Numbered from the stretch's first letter, positions 34,617 to 47,680 are shown. The stretch is 64,000 nt of DNA from Merluccius polli (GCA_030340625.1 JAOPHQ010000947.1:22422-86421), one strand, 5' to 3'. Program-made: numbers and translations. The notes: generated from the letters alone by a model not told the origin.

Positions 34617-34849
34617 TTGTAATTGCATTTAATATGTTCCATTTGTATTCAATATATTGTATATAATAATATGTTGTAGTTATATTTAAATTATTGAGGT
34701 TGAGGTTGAATTTGTATGTATTATGTTATTTCTTGCAAATATAGCTGTAGTAGTTGAGGTCGTCATATTTCCAATAAGTTGTATTTGAGGTTGTATTTGT
34801 ATTTAATATTTAATTGAGGTAAGAAATGTATGTAATGTGATGTAGCTGA

Positions 34850-35985
34850 GGGAGTAGTTGTATGTAATATGTGGTAGTTGAGGTGGTAGTTGTATGTAAT
34901 ATGTGATAGTTGAGGTAGTAGTTGTAGGTAATATGTGGTAGTTGAGGTAGTAGTTGTATGTAATATGTGGTAGTTGAGGTAGTAGTTGTATGTAATATGT
35001 GGTAGTTGAGGTAGTAGTTGTGTGTAATATGTGGTAGTTGAGGTAGTAGTTGTGTGTAATATGTGGTAGTTGAGGTAGTAGCTGTATGTAATATGTGGTA
35101 GTTGAGGTAGTAGTTGTGTGTAATATGTGGTAGTTGAGGTAGTAGTTGTGTGTAATATGTGGTAGTTGAGGTAGTAGTTGTGTGTAATATGTGGTAGTTG
35201 AGGTAGTAGTTGTGTGTAATATGTGGTAGTTGAGGTAGTAGTTGTATGTAATATGTGGTAGTTGAGGTAGTAGTTGTATGTAATATGTGGCAGTTGGGGT
35301 AGTAGTTGTGTGTAATATGTGGTAGTTGAGGTAGTAGTTGTGTGTAATATGTGGTAGTTGAGGTAGTAGTTGTGTGTAATATGTGGTAGTTGAGGTAGTA
35401 GTTGGGTGTAATATGTGGTAGTTGAGGTAGTAGTTGTGTGTAATATGTGGTAGTTGAGGTAGTAGTTGTGTGTAATATGTGGTAGTTGAGGTAGTAGTTG
35501 TGTGTAATATGTGGTAGTTGAGGTAGTAGTTGTGTGTAATATGTGGTAGTTGAGGTAGTAGTTGTATGTAATATGTGGTAGTTGAGGTAGTAGTTGTATG
35601 CAATATGTGGTAGTTGAGGTAGTAGTTGTGTGTAATATGTGGTAGTTGAGGTAGTAGTTATATATAATATGTGGTAGTTGAGGTAGTAGTTGTGTGTAAT
35701 ATGTGGTAGTTCAGGTAGTAGTTGTGTGTAATATGTGGTAGTTCAGGTAGTAGTTGTGTGTAATATGTGGTAGTGGAGGTAGTAGTTGTGTGTAATATAT
35801 GGTAGTTGAGGTAGTAGTTGTGTGTAATATGTGGTAGTTGAGGTAGTAGTTGTGTGTAATATGTGGTAGTTGAGGTAGTAGTTGTGTGTAATATGTGGTA
35901 GTTGAGGTAGTAGTTGTGTGTAATATGTGGTAGTTGAGGTAGTAGTTGTGTGTAATATGTGGTAGTTGAGGTAGTAGCTGTATAT
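34850..35985. repeat. 32-bp minisatellite, array 6 (about 35 copies)
   Basis: Starts with the same variant units as arrays 4a and 5 and contains the GGCAGTTGGGG variant also seen in array 4b. Confidence 0.95.
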
Positions 35986-36140
35986 TTAATAATGTGGAGG
36001 AATATAATGTGGTGCTGGGTTGAGGCCCCTGGTTAGAGCAGCTCTGTGCTCAGCGCTCTGTGTCAGAGTCTCTTCCCCCTCAGCAGCTGCAGCAGGTTCC
36101 TGCTGTAACAGCTCAGTGTCTACGCAGTCTGACTGAGGGA

Positions 36141-36168
36141 GGTTTTTGTACGGCTCTCAATCACTGTG
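36141..36168 (-). other. V5 12-RSS
   Basis: Heptamer 36162-36168, nonamer 36141-36149, both consensus. Confidence 0.95.
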
Positions 36169-36642
36169 TGAACACATCAACACTGTTAGGGTAGTGGAAA
36201 CTCTGACAGTAATAAACTGCTGCATCTTCACGCTGGGCGCCGTTGATGGTCAGAGAGAAGTCAGTGCTGCTTCCACTGCCACTAAACTGAGCTGGTGTTG
36301 ATGATTCACGTGTAGTTGCAAATCTTATTAGGAGCTTGGGGACTTCTCCAGGTTTCTGTTGGTACCAGGATAGATAATGACCATTAGAGTTGTAGTAAAC
36401 TGCTGGGTTGGTTTTACAGGTCAGAGTGACTGAGGATCCTGGAGTAAAAGACTTTACTGGTGGCTGAGTCACAGTCACCTGACTGCTGGTTCCTATAGGA
36501 AACATACAAACAAAACATTGAGTTATCCAGTAGAAAACACAAGCAGACAAAGAAGGGGGTCCACATTTTGATGGAGTTGAATGAACCGACCTGCTAAGGA
36601 TCCACAGACCACTGTCCAGAACAGGAGGCTGAGGGGATTCAT
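36169..36642 (-). CDS. Ig light-chain V5, intact
   Basis: Leader exon 36642-36591, V exon 36492-36169. The shortest CDR1 (YYNSNGHYLS) and a distinct CDR3 (QSFHYPNSVDVF). FR2 has P-G-E-V-P-K. Structural residues and frame intact. Confidence 0.93.
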
Positions 36643-36707
36643 GGTTGCCACGGTTTCTGGGGTGTTGAGTGACAGCTCAGAGTCCTGCAGCGTTGAACTC
36701 AGAGGAC

Positions 36708-36750
36708 TTTAAACCCTCTCAGAAGCCCAGTTTCAGCTGAGCATGCAAAG
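36708..36750 (-). promoter_or_regulatory. V5 promoter
   Basis: TTTAAA 36708-36713 and octamer-like element 36743-36750. Confidence 0.75.
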
Positions 36751-37307
36751 CTTCCTCTATATGGAAATGACCTGTTTCCACTCATCACACTGGGGGTGAG
36801 AGTGGATGCAGACCTTCTGGGAGGACCACTGTATCTCTGCTACATTCACACTATGGGAATACAAATATAGTTTTGCTGGAAACAATTGGAATTCATAATC
36901 TACAAAACATTTTCTCTGGTTAATTTCATCTTGGTTTGTATGAAATGCTTTAATTTTCTTATTTGTAAGAAGGAGATACTCATTGTTACCTAAAACCAGA
37001 ATAATAGATAATAACATATCATTGTGTTTATAATAAATGTGTGTTTATTACATGGTCTTGAAGGTTTTTCATTAAGTTAAATTAGTGGACTTGTGTTGAA
37101 ACAATCAACTGTTTGTTAGTGTGCCTTCAAGATGTTATGAAAATAAATACAGAATAAATGCATTTAATTAAATCCATGTACATTCAAGCCATTTAAAGAC
37201 AATAATAATTATAGCTTTGGTAAATCAAATATTGATGAATTCATTCATTCATTCTTTGTGAAAAGCAAGGGTTTGTGTGTCAGGAAGATGTGTGTTCATG
37301 TGCGGGA

Positions 37308-37384
37308 GGTTTTTGTACAGCCTCTTAATGAGTTTGTATCACTGTGGTTGACTTTTGGTGGAGGCACCAAACTCATCGTTAACT
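37308..37384 (+). other. J segment 6 with its 23-RSS
   Basis: Nonamer 37308-37316, heptamer 37340-37346, J 37347-37384. The most divergent J: L-T-F-G-G-G-T-K-L-I-V-N. Confidence 0.93.
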
Positions 37385-37836
37385 GTAAGTACAAGGAAAC
37401 TTTTCTTTACCTGACATATTACTCATTTTGAAAACTACCTATATATTAAAATGGGTGTGAAGACTTTTTATTGTATAGATTTTAAGATGTTTTTTCATTG
37501 GAAAGGATAAGGACAGTGTAAATATATTCTTGTTCAGTTAATAAATGTAATTGTTGACATTGTTTTTCAAGTCATTTCTTTATGATGAGCATTCATCATT
37601 TATCAAGAATATAATTTATTTACTATGTACTTCATGAAATGGGCAAACAAATATCATTCAGGTTCTGTTTTTACTTCTGAAAGTACAGTGATCATTTAAT
37701 GCTAATTTAATAATAGATGATATAATATAATAATGATAGAATATTTTATTTGAAATGTATTTGTGTGCTTAAAATATCCTGTTAAAGATTTCTCTGTAGT
37801 TTTTTTGGCCGAATCCGAAATTAGGTATAAGAAAAA

Positions 37837-37878
37837 GGAAGTGAAACAAATAATTATTTAGAAAAGTTCTGCCACCTG
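37837..37878 (+). promoter_or_regulatory. EICE-like element plus E-box, cassette 6
   Basis: GGAAGTGAAA 37837-37846 and CACCTG 37873-37878, kept although nearby bases differ (TTAGGTATAAG). Confidence 0.55.
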
Positions 37879-38050
37879 ACAGTTGGTGAAACATTTAAAT
37901 GTGTTATGAATGAATTGATATTAATTCCCACATTACAATCAACAGCTCCAACTCTTGGTGAATATTCATGTTCCCTTCCATCTGTGCTCCCTATGAGTGG
38001 TGATGGTAACTGAGCCTGTGGTCCACTTGTCTCCTCTCTCTCTCTTCCAG

Positions 38051-38373
38051 TGGGAGTGGTGCAGCCCAGGCTGAGCGTCCTCCCTCCCTCCAGAGTGGAG
38101 CTGGAGCAGGGCAGCGCTACACTGCTGTGTCTGGCCAGTGGGGGCTTCCCCTCAGACTGGACGCTTGGCTGGAAGGTGGAAGGCAGCAGCAGGTCTAGGG
38201 GGGTGTCAGATAGTCTGGGGGTCCTGGGGAAAGATGGCCGCTACGGCTGGAGCAGCACCTTGACCCTCCCTGCAGACCAGTGGAGGAAGGCGGGCTCAGT
38301 GAGCTGTGAGGCCAGTAAGAGGGGCCAGACGCCTGTCGCTCAAACCCTGAATCCTGGCCAGTGTTCAGAGTAG
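38051..38373 (+). CDS. Ig light-chain constant exon C6
   Basis: The most changed intact C: Gly49 to Arg, His63 to Arg and Ser90 to Arg relative to C1, giving a more basic domain. Cysteines, Trp and stop kept. PolyA signal 38552-38557. Confidence 0.93.
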
Positions 38374-39307
38374 AGAGGCTCCAGCATGGAAGTACTGTAC
38401 AATACAAATCTCCTCTGACATGTCTGCTTCATATCTCTCTGTCTAAGGTAGCGCTGCAGCTTGTGATGATCATATAACATGTCTTTGATCCATTAGCATT
38501 ATGCTTTCTGGTGTTTACCCCTTGCTTGGATTTGTCACATGTTGAAGATTTAATAAAGATGTCGAAAATAATTCATTCCTTGCACTCATTTCCAATCGTA
38601 TCTCTGTCCTTTTCAATTCATCTTTCTTTAAAAGAGTATACAAACATCTGTTAAATGTCGTACTAAAACAAGTTTCACTACCATTTTGAATGAAGGGTTA
38701 AAGCTATGGTGTGATGAGCAAAGTGTTGGTTGTGTGGATGTGCTTGGAAAGTGTGTTCACTGTATTCAGTGGACCAGTGTCAGTCATAGAGCCACTGCTG
38801 CTGAGATGACCCATGTGTGTCACACTGACTTTGTGTCACTTCATAAAATGGTAGTTTAGGGGGATGTCCAGTTTTCTGCAGATACCAACTTAGAAACATG
38901 TAAAAGTACGTCTCACAACACATTCAGTATCTCTCACCAAGACATATGAACCCTAGCCTGCTGAGTGGTGCAAACAGTAACATATTCATAATGTTCATAT
39001 GAGTCAAAGACTAAACTGACATCGCTAAAAGATGTGGTTCATTAAACGTATTCTGTGTTCAGTGAACCGTAGCGATTCAAATGATGTCCAGTTTTAGCAG
39101 ATGTGCACCTGTGTCTCTTGAGTGTCAGGAAGTCAGTGGAAATGTAGGGCTGAGCTCTCAGAAGAGTCTCTGGAGAGTCCAGTGAAAGCAGTTTGTGTGC
39201 CCGTCTACACAGCAGCTCACTGGTGCCCTCTTGTGTCAAATCACAGCCAATTCAATAAAGAGTGATTCCATGAACTCAACTCTGTTCAGGTCCATGTTGA
39301 ATAATAT
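38374..39307. other. Conserved C-downstream block, copy 7
   Basis: Same block; no gene seen. Confidence 0.6.
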
Positions 39308-40279
39308 TGTAACCGTGTTGTATGTCTAGAGAGTGCTCTACCATAATGTCATTTAAAACACATTTCTTTAATAAATCCTTTAAGATAAATATTCATCACA
39401 ACAATAGAAATCCACATACAATGTACACTAACTATGGAGAGGCTGCAGATAAATGCAACAGGGGACCACACACATAACTACCAGCAGAATAAGGGCAGAA
39501 AAGGGTTACTTATTGCGGTACCATATGCCCCGTACTTACACCGCTGCAACCACTCCTCACAATACTGCTCTGTTGAAATACCACAAATACAATGCATCAA
39601 ATGCACCACCAGCCCTGAGCGGAGCAGCTAGCTCAAACAGCAGACTAGATAGAAATACACAAAACTGAACCCAGAAGCAAACTAAAGAAAACCAAAACAG
39701 CTGCAAAGCTGCAACTGAAGCAGAGTAACTAAATACAACACAACTAAAGGCAAACTAAAGGCAAACCAAGACCAGACAGCAGTGGCAGCGAGAGTCTGCA
39801 AAAGGAAACCTGTAGCATTAATCACCGTTCCTCTCATAATGTATGCATACGCAGTCATTTAAACAATTCAAAGTAGAGAAAGAGTCACCTGGGCTGTCCA
39901 CAATGTCCCACACTACAACAAAGTAGCGGGGAAGGCTCTTCCCAACGGCGACCCCCAAGCCTGGTACCTCGGCACGTCCCGCTGGAAATACACATGAACA
40001 CACGGGAACAGCGCGGCGCATGGACCGTGAGCCTGGCATACAGTTACAATTTAACCCCCTGAGGTCAGCAACACAAACAGCGGGACAGCGCACGCCACAT
40101 ACCTGAACCGGAAGCGGAAACACAGCAGCGGAGAAAGAAAGAGGGGAAGCTAGGGTGAGGTATTTATGCTATGCGGGAATACCCCATACACTATGTAACC
40201 AGCTGGTTACAATGGAGTACAGCTTCAGCAGCAGCATGCGTGTCATTGGGTTCGCCTGGTAGCAGACGGAGGCCAGTGT

Positions 40280-40366
40280 TTAGCGGTGGTTCCTCATGGC
40301 TTCCTTAGCTGCCAGGATGAGGGCTGTGAGGGTGGGCCGAGGCTCGGCCATCTCCAGGAACGGATG
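40280..40366 (-). pseudogene. PAK2-like terminal exon, copy 6
   Basis: Open, same peptide as copy 1. Confidence 0.7.
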
Positions 40367-40501
40367 CTGCCAAACAACAGCGTTGGTTAACGTCACAAAG
40401 GAAACATGTTGTTGCATCTGCACCAGTCTACTGTAGCCAACACGTGTCTGTGAATTGTAGTTCAAGCCTACTAGACACTTGATTGGATGATTTGGGTGGA
40501 C

Positions 40502-40518
40502 GCACACACACACACACG

Positions 40519-40605
<87 letters not shown>
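40502..40605. repeat. (AC)n microsatellite
   Basis: 104-bp AC tract with G interruptions near its left end. Confidence 0.97.
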
Positions 40606-40607
<2 letters not shown>

Positions 40608-40877
40608 CTTTGTGATTAAACTGCTCAGTGACGAGCAAGGTAGTGTTGTAGTGTTGAGCTATCCAGAAGGGAGTAGATAGAGCAAGGTGTATTGTGGAGC
40701 CACCAGGCTGACAAGGCCGTCCACATGGGCTGGGGAGAGACTTCAGCACCGAGGACAGCGACAGTCCCCCCACAGAGGGGGGCTGGGTGAGGTCACTGAG
40801 GATCAATGCTATTCAACACCGCTGCTGCAGGTTTGGCAGTCAGCCTCACCTGCAGCCACTCACTAATTAAGACTCAC

Positions 40878-40910
<33 letters not shown>

Positions 40911-41139
40911 TGTAATTGCATTTAATATGTTGCATTTGTATTCAATATATTGTATATAATATGTTGTAGTTATATTTAAATTATTGAGGTTGAGGTTGAA
41001 TTTGTATGTATTATGTTATTTCTTGCAAATATAGCTGTAGTAGTTGAGGTCGTCGTATTTCCAATAAGTTGTATTTGAGGTTGTATTTGTATTTAATATT
41101 TAATGGAGGTAAGAAATGTATGTAATGTGATGTAGCTGA

Positions 41140-42622
41140 GGGAGTAGTTGTATGTAATATGTGGTAGTTGAGGTAGTAGTTGTATGTAATATGTGGTAGT
41201 TGAGGTAGTAGTTGTGTGTAATATGTGGTAGTTGAGGTAGTAGTTGTGTGTAATATGTGGTAGTTGAGGTAGTAGTTGTGTGTAATATGTGGTAGTTGAG
41301 GTAGTAGTTGTATGTAATATGTGGTAGTTGAGACAGTAGTTGTATGTAATATGTGGTAGTTGAGGTAGTAGTTGTATATAATATGTGGTAGTTGAGGTAG
41401 TAGTTGTATGTAATATGTGGTAGTTGAGGTAGTAGCTGTATGTAATATGTGGTACTTGAGGTAGTAGTTGTATGTAATATGTGGTATTTGAGGTAGTAGT
41501 TGTATGTAATATCTGGTAGTTGAGGTAGTAGTTGTATGTAATATGTGGTAGTTGAGGTAGTAGTTGTGTGTAATATGTGGTAGTTGAGGTAGTAGTTGTA
41601 TGTAATATGTGGTAGTTGAGGTAGTAGTTGTATGCAACATGTGGTAGTTGAGGTAGTAGTTGTGTGTAATATGTGGTAGTTGAGGTAGTAGTTGTATGTA
41701 CTATGTGGTAGTTGAGGTAGTAGTTGTGTGTAATATGTGGTAGTTGAGGTAGTAGTTGTATGTAATATGTGGTAGTTGAGGTAGTAGTTGTGTGTAATAT
41801 GTGGTAGTTGAGGTAGTAGTTGTATGTAATATGTGGTAGTTGAGGTAGTAGTTGTATGTAATATGTGGTAGTTGAGGTAGTAGTTGTGTGTAATATGTGG
41901 TAGTTGAGGTAGTAGTTGTATGTAATATGTGGTAGTTGAGGTAGTAGTTGTATGTAATATGTGGTAGTTGAGGTAGTAGTTGTGTGTAATATGTGGTAGT
42001 TGAGGTAGTAGTTGTATGTAATATGTGGTAGTTGAGGTAGTAGTTGTATGTAATATGTGGTAGTTGAGGTAGTAGTTGTATGTAATATGTGGTAGTTGAG
42101 GTAGTAGTTGTATGTAATATGTGGTAGTTGAGGTAGTATTTGTGTGTAATATGTGGTAGTTGAGGTAGTAGTTGTATGTAATATGTGGTAGTTGAGGTAG
42201 TAGTTGTGTGTAATATGTGGTAGTTGAGGTAGTAGTTGTGTGTAATATGTGGTAGTTGAGGTAGTAGTTGTATGTAATATGTGGTAGTTGAGGTAGTAGT
42301 TGTATGTAATATGTGGTAGTTGAGGTAGTAGTTGTATGTAATATGTGGTAGTTGAGGTAGTAGTTGTATGTAATATGTGGTAGTTGAGGTAGTAGTTGTG
42401 TGTAATATGTGGTAGTTGAGGTAGTAGTTGTATGTAATATGTGGTAGTTGAGGTAGTAGTTGTGTGTAATATGTGGTAGTTGAGGTAGTAGTTGTGTGTA
42501 ATATGTGGTAGTTGAGGTAGTAGTTGTGTGTAATATGTGGTAGTTGAGGTAGTATTTGTGTGTAATATGTGGTAGTTGAGGTAGTAGTTGTGTGTAATAT
42601 GTGGTAGTTGAGGTAGTAGCTG
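41140..42622. repeat. 32-bp minisatellite, array 7 (about 46 copies)
   Basis: The longest array, very homogeneous, with the TATGTAAT and TGTGTAAT unit types interspersed. Confidence 0.95.
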
Positions 42623-42783
42623 TATATTTAATAATGTTGGAGGAATATAATGTGGTGCTGGGTTGAGGCCCCTGGTTAGAGCAGCTCTGTGCTCAGCGCT
42701 CTGTGTCAGAGTCTCTTCCCCCTCAGCAGCTGCAGCAGGTTCCTGCTGTAACAGCTCAGTGTCTACGCAGTCTGACTGAGGGA

Positions 42784-42811
42784 GGTTTTTGTACGGCTCT
42801 CAATCACTGTG
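42784..42811 (-). other. V6 12-RSS
   Basis: Heptamer 42805-42811, nonamer 42784-42792, both consensus. Confidence 0.95.
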
Positions 42812-43279
42812 TGAACACACCGCCACTATGGTAACTCTGACAGTAATAAACTGCTGCATCTTCACGCTGGGCGCCGTTGATGGTCAGAGAGAAGTCAGTG
42901 CTGCTTCCACTGCCACTAAACCGAGCTGGTGTTGATGATTCACGTCTATGTGCATATCTTATTAGGAGCTTGGGGGCTTCTCCAGGTTTCTGTTGGTACC
43001 AGAATAGACAATGACCATACGTCGAGTGGGAGTAAACTGCTTGGTTGGTTTTACAGGTCAGAGTGACTGAGGATCCTGGAGTAAAAGACTTTACTGGTGG
43101 CTGAGTCACAGTCACCTGACTGCTGGTTCCTATAGGAAACATACAAACAAAACATTGAGTTATCCAGTAGAAAACACAAGCAGACAAAGAAGGGGGTCCA
43201 CATTTTGATGGAGTTGAATGAACCGACCTGCTAAGGATCCACAGACCACTGTCCAGAACAGGAGGCTGAGGGGATTCAT
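42812..43279 (-). CDS. Ig light-chain V6, intact, extra cysteine
   Basis: Leader exon 43279-43228, V exon 43129-42812. CDR1 is YSHSTYGHCLF: the Cys replaces the Tyr or Phe of the other V genes just before FR2. The CDR2 region is also distinct (R-Y-A-H-R-R-E-S). CDR3 is short (QSYHSGGVF). Frame and the normal cysteine pair are intact. Confidence 0.93.
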
Positions 43280-43344
43280 GGTTGCCACGGTTTCTGGGGT
43301 GTTGAGTGACAGCTCAGAGTCCTGCAGTGTTGAACTCAGAGGAC

Positions 43345-43387
43345 TTTAAACCCTCTCAGAAGCCCAGTTTCAGCTGAGCATGCAAAG
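43345..43387 (-). promoter_or_regulatory. V6 promoter
   Basis: TTTAAA 43345-43350 and octamer-like element 43380-43387. Confidence 0.75.
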
Positions 43388-43949
43388 CTTCCTCTATATG
43401 GAAATGACCTGTTTCCACTCATCACACTGGGGGTGAGAGTGGATGCAGACCTTCTGGGAGGACCACTGTATCTCTGCTACATTCACACTATGGGAATACA
43501 AATATAGTTTTGCTGGAAACAATTGGAATTCATAATCTACAAAACATTTTCTCTGGTTAATTTCATCTTGGTTTGTATGAAATGCTTTAATTTTCTTATT
43601 TGTAAGAAGGAGAAACTCATTACATTGTTACCTAAAACCAGAATAATAGATAATAACATATTATTCTGTTTATAATAAATGTGTGTTTATTACATGGTCT
43701 TGAAGGTTTTTCATTAAGTTATATTAGTGGACTTGTGTTGAAACAATCAACTGTTTGTTAGTGTGTCTTCAAGATGTTATGAAAATAAGTACAAAATAAA
43801 TACATTTTATTGAATCCAGGTACATTCAAACCATTTAAAGACAATAATAATAATAGCTTTAGTAAATCAGATATTGATGAATTCATTCATTCATTCCTTG
43901 TGAAAAGCAAGTGTGTGTGTGTCAGTAAGATGTGTGTTCATGTGCGGGA

Positions 43950-44026
43950 GGTTTTTGTACAGCCTCTTAATGAGTTTGTATCACTGTGGAGGACTTTTGG
44001 TGGAGGCACCAAACTCATCGTTGACT
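43950..44026 (+). other. J segment 7 with its 23-RSS
   Basis: Nonamer 43950-43958, heptamer 43982-43988, J 43989-44026, encoding R-T-F-G-G-G-T-K-L-I-V-D. Confidence 0.93.
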
Positions 44027-44477
44027 GTAAGTACAAGGAAACTTTTCTTTACCTGACATATTACTCATTTTGAAAACTACCTTTATATTAACATGGGTGT
44101 GAAATTTTTTTATTGTATAGATTTTAAGATGTTTTCTCATTGGATAGGTTAAGGACAGTGGTAACATATTCTTGTTCAGTTATTAAATGTAATTGTTGAC
44201 ATTGTTTTTCAAGTCATTTCTTTATGATGAGCATTCATCATTTATCAAGAATATAATTTATTTACTATGTACTTCATGAAATGGGCAAACAAATATCATT
44301 CAGGTTCTGTTTTTACTTCTGAAAGTACAGTGATCATTTAATGCTAATTTAATGATAGATGATATAATATAATAATGATAGAATATTTTATTTGAAATGT
44401 ATTTGTGTGCTTAAAATATCCTGTTAAAGATTTCTCTGTAGTTTTTTGGCCGAATGCGAAATGAAATATAAGAAAAA

Positions 44478-44519
44478 GGAAGTGAAACAAATAATTATTT
44501 AGAAAAGTTCTGCCACCTG
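44478..44519 (+). promoter_or_regulatory. EICE-like element plus E-box, cassette 7
   Basis: GGAAGTGAAA 44478-44487 and CACCTG 44514-44519. Confidence 0.55.
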
Positions 44520-44691
44520 ACAGTTGCTGAAACATTTAAATGTGTTATGAATGAATTGATATTAATTCCCACATTACAATCAACAGCTCCAACTCTTGGT
44601 GAATATTCATGTTCCCTTCCCTCTGTGCTCCCTATGAGTGGTGATGGTAACTGAGCCTGTTGTCCACTTGTCTCCTCTCTCTCTCTTCCAG

Positions 44692-45014
44692 TGGGAGTGG
44701 TGCAGCCCAGGCTGAGCGTCCTCCCTCCCTCCAGAGTGGAGCTGGAGCAGGGCAGCGCTACACTGCTGTGTCTGGCCAGTGGGGGCTTCCCCTCAGACTG
44801 GACGCTTGGCTGGAAGGTGGAGGGCAGCAGCAGGTCTGGGGGGGTGTCAGATAGTCTGGGGGTCCTGGGGAAAGATGGCCACTACGGCTGGAGCAGCACC
44901 TTGACCCTCCCTGCAGACCAGTGGAGGAAGGCGTGCTCAGTGAGCTGTGAGGCCAGTAAGAGGGGCCAGACGCCTGTCGCTCAAACCCTGAATCCTGGCC
45001 AGTGTTCAGAGTAG
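44692..45014 (+). CDS. Ig light-chain constant exon C7, extra cysteine
   Basis: As C1 but with Gly81 to Cys (K-A-C-S-V-S-C) and Ser90 to Arg. The new Cys81 is four residues before the intradomain Cys85, so the domain has an odd number of cysteines. PolyA signal 45194-45199. Confidence 0.93.
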
Positions 45015-45950
45015 AGAGGCTCCAGCATGGAAGTACTGTACAATACAAATCTCCTCTGACACGTCTGCTTCATATCTCTCTGTCTAAGGTAGCGCTGCAG
45101 CTTGTGATGATCATATAACATGTCTTTGATCCATTAGCATTATGCTTTCTGGTGTTTACCCCTTGCTTGGATTTGCCACACGTTGAAGATTTAAATAAAG
45201 ATGTAAAAAATAATTCATTGCTTGCACTCATTTCCAATCGTATCTCTGTCCTTTTCAATTCATCTTTCTTTAAAAGAGTATACAAAACATCTGTTAAATG
45301 TGTTACTAAAACAAGTTTCACTACCATTTTGAATGAAGGGTTAAAGCTATGGTGTGATGAGCAAAGTGTTGGTTGTGTGGATGTGCTTGGAAAGTGTGTT
45401 CACTGTATTCAGTGGACCAGTGTCAGTCATAGAGCCACTGCTGCTGAGATGACCCATGTGTGTCACACTGACTTTATGTCACTTCATAAAATGGTAGTTT
45501 AGGGGGATGTCCAGTTTTCTGCAGATATCAACTTAGAAACATGTAAAAGTACGTCTCACAACACATTCAGTATCTCACACCAAGACATATGAACCCTAGC
45601 CTGCTGAGTGGTGCAAACAGTAACATATTCATAATGTTCATATGAGTCAAAGACTAAACTGACATCGCTAAAAGATGTGGTTCATTAAAACGTATTCTGC
45701 GTTCAGTGAACCGTAGCGATTCAAATGATGTCCAGTTTTAGCAGATGTGCACCTGTGTCTCTTGAGTGTCAGGAAGTCAGTGGAAATGTAGGGCTGAGCT
45801 CTCAGAAGAGTCTCTGGAGAGTCCAGTGAAAGCAGTTTGTGTGGCCGTCTACACAGCAGCTCACTGGTGCCCTCTTGTGTCAAATCACAGCCAATTCAAT
45901 AAAGAGTGATTCCATGAACTCAACTCTGTTCAGGTCCATGTTGAATAATA
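45015..45950. other. Conserved C-downstream block, copy 8
   Basis: Same block; the spacer turns to type B at about 45950. Confidence 0.6.
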
Positions 45951-47148
45951 GCGTACAGCTTCAGCAGCAGTATGCATGTCATTGGGTGAATTCATTACCA
46001 TATATCATATTCATATATTTTCCAGTTGTGTGAGTCGTTGAAGTTCATTTAACTTGTTCCACAAGTAGGGCAGCCTATTGCACTTTTTATTAATCATGCT
46101 TTGCTTGCTCACTGTTGCTGTTGGCATTGTTCTCATACAGAAGCAATGTGCATCTCATTAATCAACAATGCAGTGTCAATACCTTACAATACGTTGAGTT
46201 AACATTCATGTCTGACAGCATATTTGTATTTAAATTCATTACAGCTAAAGCTTCTTTCTAAAAACAAGACATGGGCATTGGGCCTCCTGTTATCTTTTTG
46301 CTGTTCACTGTGTAACCTATCAAATATATTTACCAGTATAGCTTAAATATCAGTCTGTAAACCATTACATTCTGTTCATGAGAGACTCCAGGAAAGGCAT
46401 GAGTGCCAGATAACGTGTTCGTTATATTTCCAACATACACACAACTATTGCCATGACTTTAATCGATGAATTTACAACCGTACAAAATGGTAATTTACAG
46501 AAATTGTACAAAACAATAATTTCACTTTGTTTAATTCCACACAATTTTTTCCCCTTATTTGTGAAATTACCACCTGCCATCACTGACTTCACTTAATCTA
46601 AGAAACACCTCACGAAATAAAATACAAAATAAAAAACTGCCACAGCCCCATTTTATAAAATAACATGCTTGGAACACAGATAAGATACAAAGAAAATCCA
46701 GTATATTTAGATGACCAAACTATCAAAGTGCATTCTTTTATTTTGAAAGAGTCATAGCTCTAATGACTTACTGAAAGCACATGCATGTTGTGAGCCAAAC
46801 TATGTGTTTATTGACGTGAGCTTATTGACTTAATTTAGTGTGGTCTCATGTATAAGGGCCTCCCCCAACATCATGCACTAATGCGCAGCCTGTGGACGAG
46901 AGGTCTGAACGTGGCAGCGGTCAGGCTCTACATGCTTCCATTACTGGAAGTCAGTTGAACAAGAAACAAAACAAACATCACACAGGACACAAGTTGAAGT
47001 AAGCAATAAATAGTACGAATCAGAGCGAGCGTGTGTGTGTGTGTGTGCATGTGTGTGTGTGTGTGTGCGTGTGTGTGTGTGTGCGTGTGCGTGTGCGTGT
47101 GTGTGTGTGTGTGTAGGATTCCAGCTCCCCTTGGTATTGAATGTGTAT
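45951..47148. other. Type B spacer, copy 2, left part
   Basis: Matches 15196-16350 closely, with a GT tract at 47031-47114. No gene seen. It is cut by the LTR element at 47149. Confidence 0.6.
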
Positions 47149-47680
47149 TGTGGCAACCCGGCCCGTACACAGAGGCCCTGGAAGCCCAGGGGACAGGTCA
47201 TACAGGGGGTTTACCACCTGGTTTCCCCAGAGGGCGCTGTGGAGCGCTTTAGCTGGGCACCACTCAGAGCGATTGAAACACGCTGCGCAGGAGGAAGGTG
47301 AACAACTGCAGGTGAGCATAAAAGGAGGAAATGAAGTTATGTCTCGAGGGACCCATGTCGTTGCAGTACGGAGTGACAGACAGGACCGGGGTTCCTCTAC
47401 TGGACGGCCCATTCCCCGGGCAGACTGGCCAAGTGGACTAGCCGCCGCGCACCCGGACCGGGACCGCGGGAGAGAGAGGACGGGAGACCGGGAGAGAGAG
47501 GACGGGAGACCGGCCGAGGCTCACGGAGCCCATACTTTAAGTTATAGTTTTCATACGGAGTGAGAGGCTACCCGGTTTTTTTGTGTTGGACTTAATAAAT
47601 GAGCCTTTGTTAGGCTTTTTCTGTTTCAAAGACTTGTCTTGATTCGGGGGAAGGGGACACTACGGGGCCGGGGTACCACA
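47149..47680 (+). repeat. 5' LTR of the Gmr1-like element
   Basis: 532 bp. Relative to the 3' LTR it has a 22-bp tandem duplication in the GAGAGAGGACGGGAGACCGG region (about 47468-47512) and only a few other differences. AATAAA at 47595-47600 is the likely polyA signal. The internal region begins TATGGTGGAGAAGG. Confidence 0.9.

Larger units (their letters stand above)
33916..34849. other. Type A spacer, right part only
   Basis: From about 33930 the sequence matches type A: PAK2-like exon, AC tract, GA tract (34513-34614, with GACA interruptions) and the lead-in to the minisatellite. Confidence 0.65.
39308..41139. other. Type A spacer, copy 5
   Basis: Uninterrupted form with exon-like segment (near 39889-39981), PAK2-like exon, AC tract and GA tract (40880-40908). 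Confidence 0.65.
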
